A stretch of DNA of 64,000 nucleotides from an uncultured Croceitalea sp. (GCA_947503285.1 CANNDD010000001.1:62001-126000); one strand, 5' to 3'; positions 1 to 10,279 are shown, counted from the first letter of the stretch. Numbers and translations are program-made. Notes: generated by a model from the letters alone, not told the origin.

Positions 1-2221
1 GGGTACCATATTTGTAGTCATCGTGATTCAATTGCGAGGGAATCGGGTCACTTTGATAGGCCTTTCGCTTCATTTGGTCAATATACCAGTCCGTTGCGAA
101 GTAGCCACTGACAATGACCCTCACATCGGTTCTATACCCCTCTATTTCTTGAAGGTACCATAGTGGAAAATTATCATTATCACCAATGGTAAATAAAATA
201 GCACCAGTATCCTTTTCCGTCGAGTCTAAATAGGCTTTTGCAGAAGCCCTGGCCGTAAAACGATTTGATCGGTCATGATCATCCCAATTTTGAAATGCCA
301 TGAGTAGGGGAACACTGCATAAACAACATAAAACACCCATAACATTTCCCATTTTCTTTGTAATATATCGCTGTAATACCATGCAGCAGGCGAAAGTTCC
401 CATACCTATCCAAATGGTAAAAGCATAAAAAGAACCCACAAGGGAATAGTCGCGCTCCCTAGGCTGAAAAATGTAAGGATTCGTATAAAACTGAATGGCA
501 AAACCCGTGAACATGAAAAAAACGAAGAGTACCCAGAACTGTTTTGGGGTCTTTTTTAATTGGAAGAATACCCCAATAAGCCCTAATATTAATGGAAGGA
601 AATAATACGTATTCCTTGCCTTGTTATCTAAAACCCCATCAGGTAGATTTTGTTGGCTCCCCAAGCGCATTTCATCAATAAAATCGATACCGCTCAACCA
701 ATGTCCGTTATTGTCGTAACGCCATTGTATATCATTCTGGCGACCTACAAAATTCCAGAAAAAATACCTCAAATACATATAGCCCCATTGGTATTCCAGT
801 AAAAACTCAAGATTTTGTCTTAGGCTTGGTGGGGCAACATCAATATAATCCCCAAAGCTCTTAAGGAAGTCAATATATTGTTCAGTACTTATCTTCTTGG
901 CAGCATCCAATTGCCTGAACTCTTCAATAGCATTCCGAAGCTCGGTATTCGATAAGTATTCAGGTTTTATTTTGAATTGTAAACGTTCAAAATAGCGCAT
1001 GTAATTCTCTGCATGGTCAGCGCTCCACAGCCTGGGAAGTATACCTACATGCTTTTTGTTTGGAGTACCAATTGCATTCTTATAATCATTTACGATTACA
1101 TATTTTCCTAGTTTTTCATCCCTTTCATATTTGGGACTATCATCGGTAAAGCCATCGGAAGCTGCAAACATATCAGAGTAATAGGCCCCGTAAAATGGAC
1201 TTGCGACACCCCCATATTGCTCCCTGTTATAGTAGGCCAAAAGTGTTCTTGCATCAGAGGGGTCATTCTCATTGATACCTACGTGTGCACTCGCCCTTAT
1301 GGGGAGCATCAGCCATGTTGAAAAGCCCAAAAACAAGAATAGTAGCCCTAAGAGTGCCGTATTGAACAGTACCAAACCTTTATGCACGGTATATCGTAAA
1401 GCCATGTAAAAAGCCAAGAAGAAGAATACCCCCACAATAAGGGTACCCATGTTAAACGGAAGACCGATGGTATTTATAAAAAAGAGTTCACCCCATGCAA
1501 AGATCTTCAGCACGTAGGTAAGTGAAATTTTAAACACGAAAAACAACAGCCCCACTGCAATAGCATTAAAAAATATGAAATTTTGGATGGTAACCTTTTG
1601 AAATCGCTTAAAATAAAACAACAAAACAAGCGCGGGTATGGTCAGAAAGCCCATAAATTGAATGCCAAACGTAAGGCCGATAATAAAGCAAATCAACAAC
1701 AACCATTTGTTGGCCCTTTTTCCATCAATTTCATCAATCCATCTTAGGCCAAGCCATATTAAAATGGCCATCACAAAACTCGCCAAGGCATAAACCTCGG
1801 TTTCTGTAGCGTTAAACCAAAAACTGTCAGAATACGTAAAGGTTAAGGCCCCAACCAGACCACTACCTAAAACCGCAACACTATTTAGGCGGTCCATTTT
1901 AATCCCCTTTTGAAATTTTTGGGTAAGGTTGGTAATGGTCCAAAACAAAAAGAGAATGGTAAAGGCACTTGCGAAACACGAAACAGCGTTTACCATTTTT
2001 GCGATTTGAAGTGGGTCGATGGTAAATAATGCAAAAAAAGCCCCTATCATCTGAAAAAGTGGGGCGCCTGGAGGGTGTGCAATTTCAAGTTTGGCAGATG
2101 TAGCAATGTATTCCCCGGTATCCCAAAAGCTGACGGTAGGTTCCATGGTCACTAAATAGGTTACCAAGGCATTCAAAAAAACCAACCAACCCAAACAAAG
2201 GTTCCAAAATTTAAAATCCAA
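1..2221 (-). CDS. DUF2723 (GT117-like) membrane protein, partial
   Basis: This is the N-terminal part (about 740 residues) of a gene that leaves the window at base 1. It reads as a DUF2723 protein, a Bacteroidota integral-membrane family related to protein O-mannosyltransferases and thought to glycosylate exported proteins. Many hydrophobic helices follow one another, and the conserved N-terminal motif EPTVSFWDTGEYI (about residues 27-39) is followed closely by HPPGAPLF. No ATG lies between the in-frame stop near 2266 and this motif, so I chose TTG at 2221, where a family-like start (DFKFWN) begins; TTG at 2260 is the alternative. The C-terminal region is outside the window. The family is clear, the substrate is not visible. 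Confidence 0.88.
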   Translation of the reverse strand, partial: MDFKFWNLCLGWLVFLNALVTYLVTMEPTVSFWDTGEYIATSAKLEIAHPPGAPLFQMIGAFFALFTIDPLQIAKMVNAVSCFASAFTILFLFWTITNLTQKFQKGIKMDRLNSVAVLGSGLVGALTFTYSDSFWFNATETEVYALASFVMAILIWLGLRWIDEIDGKRANKWLLLICFIIGLTFGIQFMGFLTIPALVLLFYFKRFQKVTIQNFIFFNAIAVGLLFFVFKISLTYVLKIFAWGELFFINTIGLPFNMGTLIVGVFFFLAFYMALRYTVHKGLVLFNTALLGLLFLFLGFSTWLMLPIRASAHVGINENDPSDARTLLAYYNREQYGGVASPFYGAYYSDMFAASDGFTDDSPKYERDEKLGKYVIVNDYKNAIGTPNKKHVGILPRLWSADHAENYMRYFERLQFKIKPEYLSNTELRNAIEEFRQLDAAKKISTEQYIDFLKSFGDYIDVAPPSLRQNLEFLLEYQWGYMYLRYFFWNFVGRQNDIQWRYDNNGHWLSGIDFIDEMRLGSQQNLPDGVLDNKARNTYYFLPLILGLIGVFFQLKKTPKQFWVLFVFFMFTGFAIQFYTNPYIFQPRERDYSLVGSFYAFTIWIGMGTFACCMVLQRYITKKMGNVMGVLCCLCSVPLLMAFQNWDDHDRSNRFTARASAKAYLDSTEKDTGAILFTIGDNDNFPLWYLQEIEGYRTDVRVIVSGYFATDWYIDQMKRKAYQSDPIPSQLNHDDYKYGT

Positions 2222-2351
2222 TAAAGAAACGGGCCTCGTCTTAAGATAGAAATATGCCAACGGTATCGCTTAAGAATTTAAGGACACAAGTAACTATCTT
2301 CTCATTTTTTTAAGGGAAAACCAAGGTCTGAAATAAGCACTAGTACCCGTA

Positions 2352-3062
2352 CTAGTTTTGGATTTTATGGACTAATTCCTGTCGATTGGAAACCTGTAAT
2401 TTGCTATAAATATTGGTGATATGGGTTTTTACGGTACTCAAGCTGATAAAAAGTTCAGAGGCTATTTCTTTATTGCTTTTTCCCTGAATAATTAAATCTC
2501 GAATTGTGGTTTCTTGCCGACTTAGTTGCTGAACTGCCGGCTTCTTTGTTCTTTTCAATCGAATTAAGGACCCACCGACAAAAAGCAATACTAAAATACC
2601 AAGACCAACATTCAACCATTGGCTTCTGCGTAATTGGCCTTGCATTTTACGTTGCCTGAACAACAGCAACTTATCTTTTAAAAAACTATAATTGCTTGGA
2701 TCTACCTTGCTAGCCTCCAGCTCATGAAGTAAATCAAAATAGAATTGGGTGTTTTGAACAATATCTTGTTTCAACAAATTTTTAGCTTCCAAGAGTTTGA
2801 CGGCCATCAATTTCACCTCTAGTATTTTGAGGGAATCACGTGTATAATTTTTTAATAGGGACGCTTTTTCCTGTTGTGAAGTCTCAGACTGCCGAAGGTC
2901 TTTTTCGAAACGTTCAAACCGCTTCCATTCTTGTGCAGTCAATTCACCTTGTACCGTGTCGGTCACCGTTTCTACCCTATCGGGGGAATCATATTTTTGG
3001 GTAGAGGAACCACTTATCAACAGTACAAAGCCTATGGCCATTATAACATAGAATACTTTCAA
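2352..3062 (-). CDS. Membrane-anchored LuxR-type HTH regulator
   Basis: A 236-residue protein with an N-terminal hydrophobic segment (residues 4-20), a charged coiled-coil-like middle, a second membrane segment at about 149-168 and a C-terminal LuxR-type helix-turn-helix (about 180-236; SNKEIASELFISLSTVKTHI is the recognition region). The layout suggests a DNA-binding domain tethered at the inner membrane with a periplasmic sensor part. No response-regulator receiver domain is present. It lies 38 bases downstream of a serine hydrolase gene on the same strand and could be co-transcribed with it. The regulated genes are unknown; the HTH assignment is firm, the topology is inferred from hydrophobicity. 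Confidence 0.8.
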   Translation of the reverse strand: MKVFYVIMAIGFVLLISGSSTQKYDSPDRVETVTDTVQGELTAQEWKRFERFEKDLRQSETSQQEKASLLKNYTRDSLKILEVKLMAVKLLEAKNLLKQDIVQNTQFYFDLLHELEASKVDPSNYSFLKDKLLLFRQRKMQGQLRRSQWLNVGLGILVLLFVGGSLIRLKRTKKPAVQQLSRQETTIRDLIIQGKSNKEIASELFISLSTVKTHITNIYSKLQVSNRQELVHKIQN

Positions 3063-3100
3063 ATCAATACCTATTTAAACTTCAATTTCTTTAAAAATAC

Positions 3101-4174
3101 TCAAGAATGCAAGTGGGTGAATGCATTAATCACTAAATCAAGTTGTTCTTGTACCTTAGGATCCGTACAATTAATCAAATTAGCAATAACCAGTTGTTCT
3201 TCGGGGTATACAAATAGATTTGTATAAGCTCCCACACTGCTACCGACATGACCTAAAAAAGGGTCGTCATTGCTATCTTGACTCACTTGAAATCCAAGGC
3301 CATAATACGTAGACTTTCCATTCACGGTTTGAGCGGTCAGTAATTCTTTATAGGTTTCCGGTTTTAATAATTTTCTTTCTAGGACAGCTTGGCCCAATTT
3401 CGCGATATCCACACTTGTCGATAAATAGCCCCCTCCAGCGAGTTTATAAAAATTATTCACTGTAATGGCCCTTTTAAAACCCGCAGAAGTCTTCGTATAG
3501 TTTTGACTTTGCTGACCTACATCTACTTGACTAGGTTCGGCAAAGGTCTGATGCATCTCTAAAGGTACCAGCACATTTTTATAAACATACACTTCAAAAG
3601 GCACACCACTGGCTTCTTGCATCGCAAGGGACAATAGTACAAAATCAAAACTATTGTACAGATACCCTTTACCTGGTTCAAAAAGCAACGGATCATTTTT
3701 AAACATGTCGAGACCGTCTTTAATTGAATAAGGCTCGTTCATCGCAAATTCCTTACCGCGGTAACCCCGTATTCCAGCAGTATGGCCAGCTAGTTGTCTT
3801 AACGTAAATTCAAATTTTTTCTTCGGATAATAAGGAACGTGTTTGTAGAACGAATCATCAAAATCCAATATTCCATCTTCAATCATCTTACCCAATGCCA
3901 AACCTGTAATACATTTTGAAATACTAGCTATTCGAAAAATAGTTTGTTTCGGATCAATGGGAACTTTGTTATCAATATCCGCCAAACCATACCCTTTTTG
4001 CAATAGGGTCCGACCTTCTTTCAGAATAGTAGTGGAAATACCAGGTACCCTATCCTCCGTCACTAAATTGTACAGCAAAGCATCAGCGAGTTCCATACCA
4101 CTGAGTCCGTCAAACGGTTTGGTTTTAGAAGGAGGTGAAAAAAAATTAGCTATGCTTGAAAACAAATTCATCAC
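3101..4174 (-). CDS. Serine hydrolase, class C beta-lactamase fold
   Basis: A 357-residue member of the beta-lactamase/transpeptidase-like (Pfam Beta-lactamase) family. The catalytic Ser-x-x-Lys is visible as SISK in FRIASISKCITG (about residue 89), the Tyr motif as YNS in GYLYNSFDF, and the third motif as HVG in GHVGSSVGAY. No convincing signal peptide is seen, although residues 1-12 are hydrophobic. It belongs to a broad family of esterases, D-aminopeptidases and peptidases, so the substrate cannot be named. It is one of four such hydrolases in this window. The start is ATG ATG at 4174; either Met would serve. Confidence 0.85.
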   Translation of the reverse strand: MMNLFSSIANFFSPPSKTKPFDGLSGMELADALLYNLVTEDRVPGISTTILKEGRTLLQKGYGLADIDNKVPIDPKQTIFRIASISKCITGLALGKMIEDGILDFDDSFYKHVPYYPKKKFEFTLRQLAGHTAGIRGYRGKEFAMNEPYSIKDGLDMFKNDPLLFEPGKGYLYNSFDFVLLSLAMQEASGVPFEVYVYKNVLVPLEMHQTFAEPSQVDVGQQSQNYTKTSAGFKRAITVNNFYKLAGGGYLSTSVDIAKLGQAVLERKLLKPETYKELLTAQTVNGKSTYYGLGFQVSQDSNDDPFLGHVGSSVGAYTNLFVYPEEQLVIANLINCTDPKVQEQLDLVINAFTHLHS

Positions 4175-4288
4175 GTATAAAGAAGAAACTTAAAACAATA
4201 AAATAATTTGTCTGCCCTGTGATATGAAATTAAATCATAACCATCCATTTTGATGGGCTTAAATTCAAAATTACCACCCGTACCTAAA

Positions 4289-5086
4289 TCAGTCCCTGAA
4301 AATCAAACGGCCATTAAAGATTTCTTCTACCGTAACCTCTGAAGGTCGGTTAACACTGATTACATCGCCATAACCTCGAATAATACCACTGATACGCTCT
4401 TGTGGGTTCACGAAAATATCATTAGACCCCCTATGGTTCAACGAAACATTTTGTGAAATCAAGCTTTCGGCCTCAATACGGGAATCACCCGCAGCAATAG
4501 TTACGTTCAAACTGTTGGTAACGCCCGATAATTTGACAAAGGCAATGCCATTTACCAAAATGGAAACATTTTCTGAATTTACGGTTAGATCAAAGGATCC
4601 ATCGGTGGTTTCGGTCTCGGGGTTAGTGAAACTCTCGGAAACCAAACTTAAATTCGGATAGTTGAGCACGCCATCACTAGAAATCAAAAGCCCTGTACTG
4701 CTTCTAACATTCTCAATGTTCGGTGAAGTCACATAGACCGTTGTAAGTCCATACTCCCTTACAAAATTACAGGTGTTTTCATTTCTTAAGATAAGCCTAT
4801 CCCCTTCAACTTCTGCAGACACCTCATTTATTAAAAATTCACCGGACTCCAATTCTACTTTTTGTTCGTCACCTTGAATAAGCACAAGGTTCAGATTTTC
4901 AAAAACAGTGATATCGGTGAAATCGGGAACCTCAACTTCTAAACGCACCAAATTACCAGCGTTTTGAAAACAATCGGAAGCGTTTTCACTATTGCAAGCG
5001 AAAAGGCATAAGAAACAAGACAAAAGATAAAAGATATAGCACCTTTCTTTTCTTGGTTTATTGATTTTGTTTTCCATTTCTTTCAC
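4289..5086 (-). CDS. DUF2807 (GIN domain) lipoprotein
   Basis: A 265-residue putative lipoprotein. A basic N-terminus and hydrophobic stretch end in a lipobox-like FLCLFAC at about residue 31. The rest matches the DUF2807 putative auto-transporter adhesin, head GIN domain, family: beta-helical repeats beginning with the VEVPDFTDITVFENLNLVL segment, common in Bacteroidota. The function is unknown; the family is predicted to be exported. The start could be ATG at 5086 or the next Met at 5077; both keep the signal. The same-strand PagL-like gene ends 110 bases upstream. Confidence 0.75.
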   Translation of the reverse strand: MKEMENKINKPRKERCYIFYLLSCFLCLFACNSENASDCFQNAGNLVRLEVEVPDFTDITVFENLNLVLIQGDEQKVELESGEFLINEVSAEVEGDRLILRNENTCNFVREYGLTTVYVTSPNIENVRSSTGLLISSDGVLNYPNLSLVSESFTNPETETTDGSFDLTVNSENVSILVNGIAFVKLSGVTNSLNVTIAAGDSRIEAESLISQNVSLNHRGSNDIFVNPQERISGIIRGYGDVISVNRPSEVTVEEIFNGRLIFRD

Positions 5087-5196
5087 TAAATATTCTTTTA
5101 AATAAAATATGTCCTAATACTATCGTATTTCTGACTTGTCACTTTTTAACACGCATAGTCGTTTAGAGTCTTCTTTTTTGGTTTTTGATTCCATAC

Positions 5197-6297
5197 CTAC
5201 AACCTCACCCCTATTCCAAATTCAACGGCCTCTGCTGCTGCTGCATGTGATTTAAGTGTTACGCTACCAAATACATTGTCACCGAAATATCTCTTTAAAC
5301 CAATTCGGTTGTACACACGTCCCTCAAAATCAAAAGGGTAGTATATATAATAACCCAATTGGGTCACTACGCTCAGCTTATTGATAAATAATTCATGGCC
5401 CGCAAAAACCCCAACCCTTTTAAAATCAGTATCGGGTGCCACATTCATTTCTGGAAAAGATATGGATTGAAAACGTATCAACTCTTTCAGAAAGTTAGAA
5501 AAGAAAACATCCGTACCCAACTGAAAGGCACTTTTTCTACCTAATCGTTTATCGGCATAGGCCGAAAAAATCACGAATCCATACTGCCCGGAGTTCACTA
5601 CGTCACTTTCATTCAATCCCCCGCGTAAAACGAGATTGTATCGAATAGGTTCTTTAATTTTTTCTTTGGTTTGCTTTGGCAAATATTCATAAGACAAGTC
5701 CTTATTCAAGTCATAAGTCAATCCAAAATTAATCGCCGCTGTATTTGTTGAGGTATTCGGTGCCTTAAAGTTGGCGTTTGAGTAATGCAATAACGAGAAC
5801 CCAGCCTTAAAACCCAAGCCAGCAATGATATTGTCTTTTTGATAATTGAGCATCACCATTGTTGAACTCAGTAAATGTGAGCCATAGGCATTATTGCGAA
5901 AATTTGTGTTCTTATCATATGGGTTTGTATTGTAGGCGATTCCCTGCCCAATACGAAGTTGAACGTTTCTTTTGAAAAAATAAAAATTATAATGGGCATG
6001 GATACCAAAATTTTGCCCCAAAACGGGGTTTTTCATATCTTGATAGGTAAATGTAAAGCCTGTATCAGGATACCCGTAGTCTGCTTCCCAAGCCTCTTCT
6101 CCATAGCGTTTTCGGCTCACGCCTACTATAAACCCAGCTGGATGTTCCGTAATCAAATGGGATATATCGGTATTGTGCAAAAGTATATTGCCGTTGAACT
6201 GGCTGACGTCTAGAACATATTTCTTGGACTTCTCAGGGTCTTGGGCAAACAATACTGCAACCGAAAAAAGAAAAGCAATGAAAGGTAGGTGTTTCAT
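5197..6297 (-). CDS. PagL-like acyloxyacyl hydrolase, outer-membrane barrel
   Basis: A 366-residue predicted outer-membrane protein with a cleavable signal peptide (MKHLPFIAFLFSVAVLFAQ). The motif HYSNANFKAPN has the His-x-Ser-Asn arrangement of PagL lipid A 3-O-deacylases, and alternating hydrophobic strands fit a beta-barrel. If active it would trim the ester-linked acyl chain of lipid A. I start at 6297 because the Met there opens the signal peptide; an in-frame ATG at 6342 would add 15 basic residues that spoil it. The protein is longer than classical PagL (about 150-200), as is usual for flavobacterial members. The enzymatic role is inferred from the motif alone. Confidence 0.65.
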   Translation of the reverse strand: MKHLPFIAFLFSVAVLFAQDPEKSKKYVLDVSQFNGNILLHNTDISHLITEHPAGFIVGVSRKRYGEEAWEADYGYPDTGFTFTYQDMKNPVLGQNFGIHAHYNFYFFKRNVQLRIGQGIAYNTNPYDKNTNFRNNAYGSHLLSSTMVMLNYQKDNIIAGLGFKAGFSLLHYSNANFKAPNTSTNTAAINFGLTYDLNKDLSYEYLPKQTKEKIKEPIRYNLVLRGGLNESDVVNSGQYGFVIFSAYADKRLGRKSAFQLGTDVFFSNFLKELIRFQSISFPEMNVAPDTDFKRVGVFAGHELFINKLSVVTQLGYYIYYPFDFEGRVYNRIGLKRYFGDNVFGSVTLKSHAAAAEAVEFGIGVRL

Positions 6298-6383
6298 GGG
6301 GCGTAAAAATAGGCTTTTTGGTTTTAGTTTGATTGGCTTCATAAATCCGTCTTTCTAAAATAGAAAAAGACCGCTGTGCCTTA

Positions 6384-7337
6384 TCAAAATAATTCCCTGG
6401 CAATAGCCTTGATATTATCTGATTTACCCATGCTGTAATAGTGTAAGACAGGTACACCGGCCGCCTTCAGCTCTTTCGATTGTTCAATACACCATTCAAC
6501 CCCAACTTGACGTACCGCTTTGTTCGTTTTACACTGCTCTACGGCTTCAACTAAATCTTCGGGAATATCTACCCGAAATACCTGAGGCAATAATTGCAAG
6601 TGTTTTTTGATTGCCAAAGGCTTTATGCCCGGTATAATAGGAACTGTGATGTCCATCTCCCTAGCGGCATCCACAAATTCAAAATACTTTTTGTTATCAA
6701 AGAACATTTGGGTGACCACATAGTCCGCACCCAGTTCTACTTTTTCCTTTAATCGCTTTAGGTCCGATTTAAGGGAAGGAGCTTCCATATGTTTTTCAGG
6801 GTATCCTGCCACCCCAATACAGAAATCGGCACAATTATCGGTTTCTATCACTTCATGTAGGTAGTTCCCTTGATTCAGTTCTTGAATTTGCCTTACCAAA
6901 CTTGACGCATAATGATGGCCTCCTTTCGTTGGTTCAAAATACTTTTCTTCAAGCATGGCATCACCACGAAGGGCCATCACATTGTCAATTCCCAAATAAT
7001 GGCAATCCACCAATAAGTATTCTGTTTCTTCTTTGGTAAAACCTCCGCACAGTACGTGTGGAACAGTATCTACTGAATATTTTTGTGAAATTGAAGCACA
7101 AATCCCTAAAGTACCCGGTCGCATACGGGTCAGCTTTTTATCCAAAAGTCCATCACGGTCAATATAAACGTACTCTTCCCTTGAGGTCGTTACATCTATA
7201 AATGGCGGATTGAACTCCATCAGGGGGTCAATATTGTTGTACAACTCTTGAATGCTCTTACCTTTTACAGGCGGAATGATCTCAAAACTGAAGAGCGTTT
7301 TTCCGTTCGCTCCTTTGATATGTTCAGTCACTTTCAT
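6384..7337 (-). CDS. metF: 5,10-methylenetetrahydrofolate reductase
   Basis: A 317-residue MetF, the FAD enzyme that reduces methylene-THF to methyl-THF, the methyl donor for methionine synthase. FSFEIIPPVKGKS near the N-terminus carries the catalytic Glu region; VMALRGDAM and DYVVTQMFFDNKKY are typical MetF blocks. It is the last gene of the SAM-I controlled metH-metF unit, about 205 bases after metH. I use ATG 7337 (MKVTEHIKG), which matches the family start. An in-frame ATG 42 bases upstream would add residues encoded by a palindromic repeat. Confidence 0.95.
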   Translation of the reverse strand: MKVTEHIKGANGKTLFSFEIIPPVKGKSIQELYNNIDPLMEFNPPFIDVTTSREEYVYIDRDGLLDKKLTRMRPGTLGICASISQKYSVDTVPHVLCGGFTKEETEYLLVDCHYLGIDNVMALRGDAMLEEKYFEPTKGGHHYASSLVRQIQELNQGNYLHEVIETDNCADFCIGVAGYPEKHMEAPSLKSDLKRLKEKVELGADYVVTQMFFDNKKYFEFVDAAREMDITVPIIPGIKPLAIKKHLQLLPQVFRVDIPEDLVEAVEQCKTNKAVRQVGVEWCIEQSKELKAAGVPVLHYYSMGKSDNIKAIARELF

Positions 7338-7340
7338 AGG

Positions 7341-7365
7341 CTCCCTAGCCCCTAAAGGGGGAATT
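7341..7365. repeat. Short G/C-rich palindromic repeat at the metF 5' end
   Basis: The plus strand reads CTCCCTAGCCCCTAAAGGGG followed by GAATT. C-runs and G-runs can pair into a hairpin. It lies 4 bases upstream of the metF ATG and creates an artificial in-frame extension of that gene. A closely similar unit (TCCCCCGACCCCCCAAGGGG followed by GAGTT) lies inside thyA at about 47297-47319, so this is a dispersed repeat rather than a local structure. Confidence 0.6.
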
Positions 7366-7433
7366 TTATTCGTTGACAATCCATTTTTATTCTTTCATTT
7401 ATTTTTTTAGGCCTTACCACTCATTAGACTCGT

Positions 7434-7503
7434 CGTCGGGCTTTCCGCTCTATTTTTTTAGTGCCCACACTCAAAAAAGATGCCGTTGCAATCCCTAATG
7501 CGC
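7434..7503 (-). repeat. Intergenic hairpin element between metH and metF
   Basis: Read on the minus strand, this segment starts GCGCATTAGGGATTGCAACG, passes through a hairpin whose arms are T6-x-AGTG and CACT-A7 (plus 7453-7478), and ends near CGGAAAGCCCGAC. I recall similar AGGGATTG ... GGAAAGCCCGAC blocks scattered between genes in flavobacterial genomes, so I call it a dispersed element, possibly a structured RNA or a short non-autonomous mobile sequence. Only one copy lies in this window. Confidence 0.4.
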
Positions 7504-7543
7504 AATACACTGTACCAATACAAGGTGTTCCCTCTTTCGAGAA

Positions 7544-10279
7544 CTATGAAACCTCTACAATATTAGGTGCCAACCATTTGCTAGCCTCATCCAAAGCAAT
7601 TCCTTTTCTGCTGGCGAAATCGGCTACTTGGTCTTCCTTTATTTTTCCAAGACCAAAATACTTGGCCTCAGGATGCCCAAAATAGTACCCGCTTACGCTA
7701 GCCGCAGGCCACATGGCCAAACTTTCAGTCAATTGCACCCCTATTCTTTCTTCCACATCCAAGAGTTTCCATATTGTCAATTTTTCTAAATGATCTGGAC
7801 AGGCTGGATACCCTGGTGCCGGACGAATACCTTTATATTTTTCAGCAATAAGGTCATCGTTCGACAATGTTTCATCAGTAGCATAACCCCAATGTTTGGC
7901 ACGTACCTCTTTATGCAGATATTCTGCAAAAGCCTCGGCAAGTCTATCAGCCAGAGCCTTGATCATAATGGCACTATAATCATCATGGGCCGCTTCGAAC
8001 TCAGCCGCCTTTTCCTGAGTACCAAATCCAGCCGATACGCAAAAACATCCAATATAATCTTGAATTCCCGTTTCTTTGGGAGCAATAAAATCAGCAAGCG
8101 CAATATTGGGAACCCCAGCTCTTTTTTTGAGTTGTTGCCGTAATGTTCTAAAGGTAAATTCTTCTTTTTCACCATTTAAAACCTGTATATCATCATCATT
8201 GATTTGATTGGCTGGAAATAAGCCAAAAACCGCTTTACCTGATAACCATTTTTCCTTTAAAATCTGTTTCAGCATCTTTTGAGCATCTTCGAACAGTTCC
8301 GTTGCCTGTTCTCCGACAACATCATCTTTTAAAATATCAGGATATTTACCATGTAAATCCCAACTTCTAAAGAATGGGGTCCAATCAATAAAGTCTTTGA
8401 GCACTGCTAAATCAAAGTCTTCCAAAACTTTTATACCTATTTGCTTCGGTTCCTTATTTTTAAAAGCATCCCAATTCAGCAAAAGTTTATTTTTTCGGGC
8501 TTCTTGCAGGCTTACATATTCTTTTTGTTTGGTTCGATTCAAAAATTTCTCGCGAAAACCCTCATAATCCAATTTGATTGCTTTCTTGTAGTCTTCTGAA
8601 GTGTCTTTTTGTAATAAATCACCAACTACGGTTACCGCCCTTGAAGCGTCATTGACATGGACCACTGATTGTGTGTATACCGGGGCTATTTTTACTGCGG
8701 TATGCGCCTTGCTTGTCGTTGCGCCACCAATCAGTAGTGGCACCTTAAATTCTTGTCGCTCCATCTCTTTGGCCAAAAACACCATTTCATCTAAAGACGG
8801 AGTAATCAACCCACTTAAACCAATGATATCTACTTGTTCTTCTTTCGCTTTTTGGATAATTTTTTCCGGTGGCACCATAACGCCCAAGTCTACAATCTCA
8901 TAATTGTTGCAGGCCAAGACAACGGAAACAATATTCTTACCAATATCGTGTACATCTCCCTTTACCGTAGCCATTAGGATTTTGCCTGCTCCCCTAGCCT
9001 CCTCTGAAACGGGATTTTTAAGTTTCTCTTCTTCAATATAAGGTTCTAAATAGGCTACTGCTTTTTTCATGACCCTAGCCGACTTGACCACTTGTGGTAG
9101 AAACATTTTTCCACTACCGAACAAATCCCCTACCACGTTCATCCCCGTCATCAAATTTCCTTCAATGACCTCTAAAGGTTTTGAAGCTTTTTGACGGGCT
9201 TCCTCCACATCTTCTACTATATATTGGTCGATACCTTTGACCAAAGCTCGGGTAATCCTATCTTGTAAAGGTTCTTGTCGCCATGACAGGTCTACTTTAT
9301 TTTCTTTTGCTTTTCCTTGAACGGTTTCTGCAAATTCCAATAAACGCTCTGTCGCATCATCCTTGCGGTTTAAGATTACATCTTCAACATGTTCCAATAG
9401 AGCTGCTGGAATATCATCATATACCTCAAGCATGGCAGGGTTCACGATACCCATATTCATCCCTGCTTTTATCGCATGGTACAAAAACACTGAATGCATG
9501 GCCTCTCGCACGGGATTATTTCCACGAAAAGAAAATGACACGTTACTAACACCCCCGCTGACACTACAATGCGGTAAATTCTCCCTCACCCACTTTGTAC
9601 CCTCAATAAAGTCAAGCGCATTGCGTTTGTGCTCGTCCATTCCCGTAGCCACAGGGAAAATATTTAGGTCAAAAATGATATCCTCGGGGGCAAAATTTAC
9701 CTTATCTACCAAAATACGATACGAACGTTCGGCAATTTCAATACGACGTTGCAAGTTATCGGCTTGCCCTACCTCATCAAAGGCCATTACAATGACCGCC
9801 GCGCCATAGCGTTTAATTAATTTTGCTTGACGCACGAATTCTTGCTCTCCTTCTTTTAAGCTTATGGAATTCACTACACATTTGCCCTGAACCACTTGAA
9901 GGCCTGCTTCAATAATTTCCCATTTTGAGCTGTCAATCATGATGGGAACTCGTGCTATATCGGGTTCTGCAACTATCAGGTTCAAGAATTTGACCATGGC
10001 TTCCTTACCATCGATCAAACCATCATCCATATTAACATCAATGATTTGGGCTCCCCCTTCCACCTGATGTCTTGCAATTTCCAACGCCTCGTCAAATTTA
10101 TCTTCTTTGATCAAACGGAGAAACTTTTTTGAGCCTGCCACATTGGTACGTTCGCCAACATTGACAAAATTACTTTCTGGTGTAATGACCAGAGGTTCCA
10201 GACCGGAAAGCTTTAAATATCTGGTTAGTGGCTGTCGGTTGTCCGTTGTCGGTATATGTTCAGTGCTAAGAATCATCAA
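7544..10279 (-). CDS. metH: Cobalamin-dependent methionine synthase, C-terminal three modules
   Basis: A 911-residue protein carrying the MetH modules after the homocysteine domain: pterin-binding (about 30-340, [14 protein letters not shown]), cap and cobalamin-binding (about 350-580, with DVHDIGKNI giving the His ligand of cobalt), and the SAM-binding reactivation domain ([15 protein letters not shown] near 835). It transfers the methyl group of methyl-THF through cobalamin to homocysteine, working with the separate homocysteine-binding protein encoded at 10669-11670. The ATG overlaps the stop of the four-helix-bundle gene (ATGA). Residues about 7-20 ([13 protein letters not shown]) are encoded by the flanking repeat of that inserted element, so the extreme N-terminus is not ancestral. 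Confidence 0.95.
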   Translation of the reverse strand: MMILSTEHIPTTDNRQPLTRYLKLSGLEPLVITPESNFVNVGERTNVAGSKKFLRLIKEDKFDEALEIARHQVEGGAQIIDVNMDDGLIDGKEAMVKFLNLIVAEPDIARVPIMIDSSKWEIIEAGLQVVQGKCVVNSISLKEGEQEFVRQAKLIKRYGAAVIVMAFDEVGQADNLQRRIEIAERSYRILVDKVNFAPEDIIFDLNIFPVATGMDEHKRNALDFIEGTKWVRENLPHCSVSGGVSNVSFSFRGNNPVREAMHSVFLYHAIKAGMNMGIVNPAMLEVYDDIPAALLEHVEDVILNRKDDATERLLEFAETVQGKAKENKVDLSWRQEPLQDRITRALVKGIDQYIVEDVEEARQKASKPLEVIEGNLMTGMNVVGDLFGSGKMFLPQVVKSARVMKKAVAYLEPYIEEEKLKNPVSEEARGAGKILMATVKGDVHDIGKNIVSVVLACNNYEIVDLGVMVPPEKIIQKAKEEQVDIIGLSGLITPSLDEMVFLAKEMERQEFKVPLLIGGATTSKAHTAVKIAPVYTQSVVHVNDASRAVTVVGDLLQKDTSEDYKKAIKLDYEGFREKFLNRTKQKEYVSLQEARKNKLLLNWDAFKNKEPKQIGIKVLEDFDLAVLKDFIDWTPFFRSWDLHGKYPDILKDDVVGEQATELFEDAQKMLKQILKEKWLSGKAVFGLFPANQINDDDIQVLNGEKEEFTFRTLRQQLKKRAGVPNIALADFIAPKETGIQDYIGCFCVSAGFGTQEKAAEFEAAHDDYSAIMIKALADRLAEAFAEYLHKEVRAKHWGYATDETLSNDDLIAEKYKGIRPAPGYPACPDHLEKLTIWKLLDVEERIGVQLTESLAMWPAASVSGYYFGHPEAKYFGLGKIKEDQVADFASRKGIALDEASKWLAPNIVEVS

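Noticed and set aside
8601-8903. Long plus-strand frames opposite metH, and similar ones opposite hppA, pdhB and the sulfite reductase gene
   Set aside because: They are antisense shadows of well-identified genes with implausible composition and no family features.
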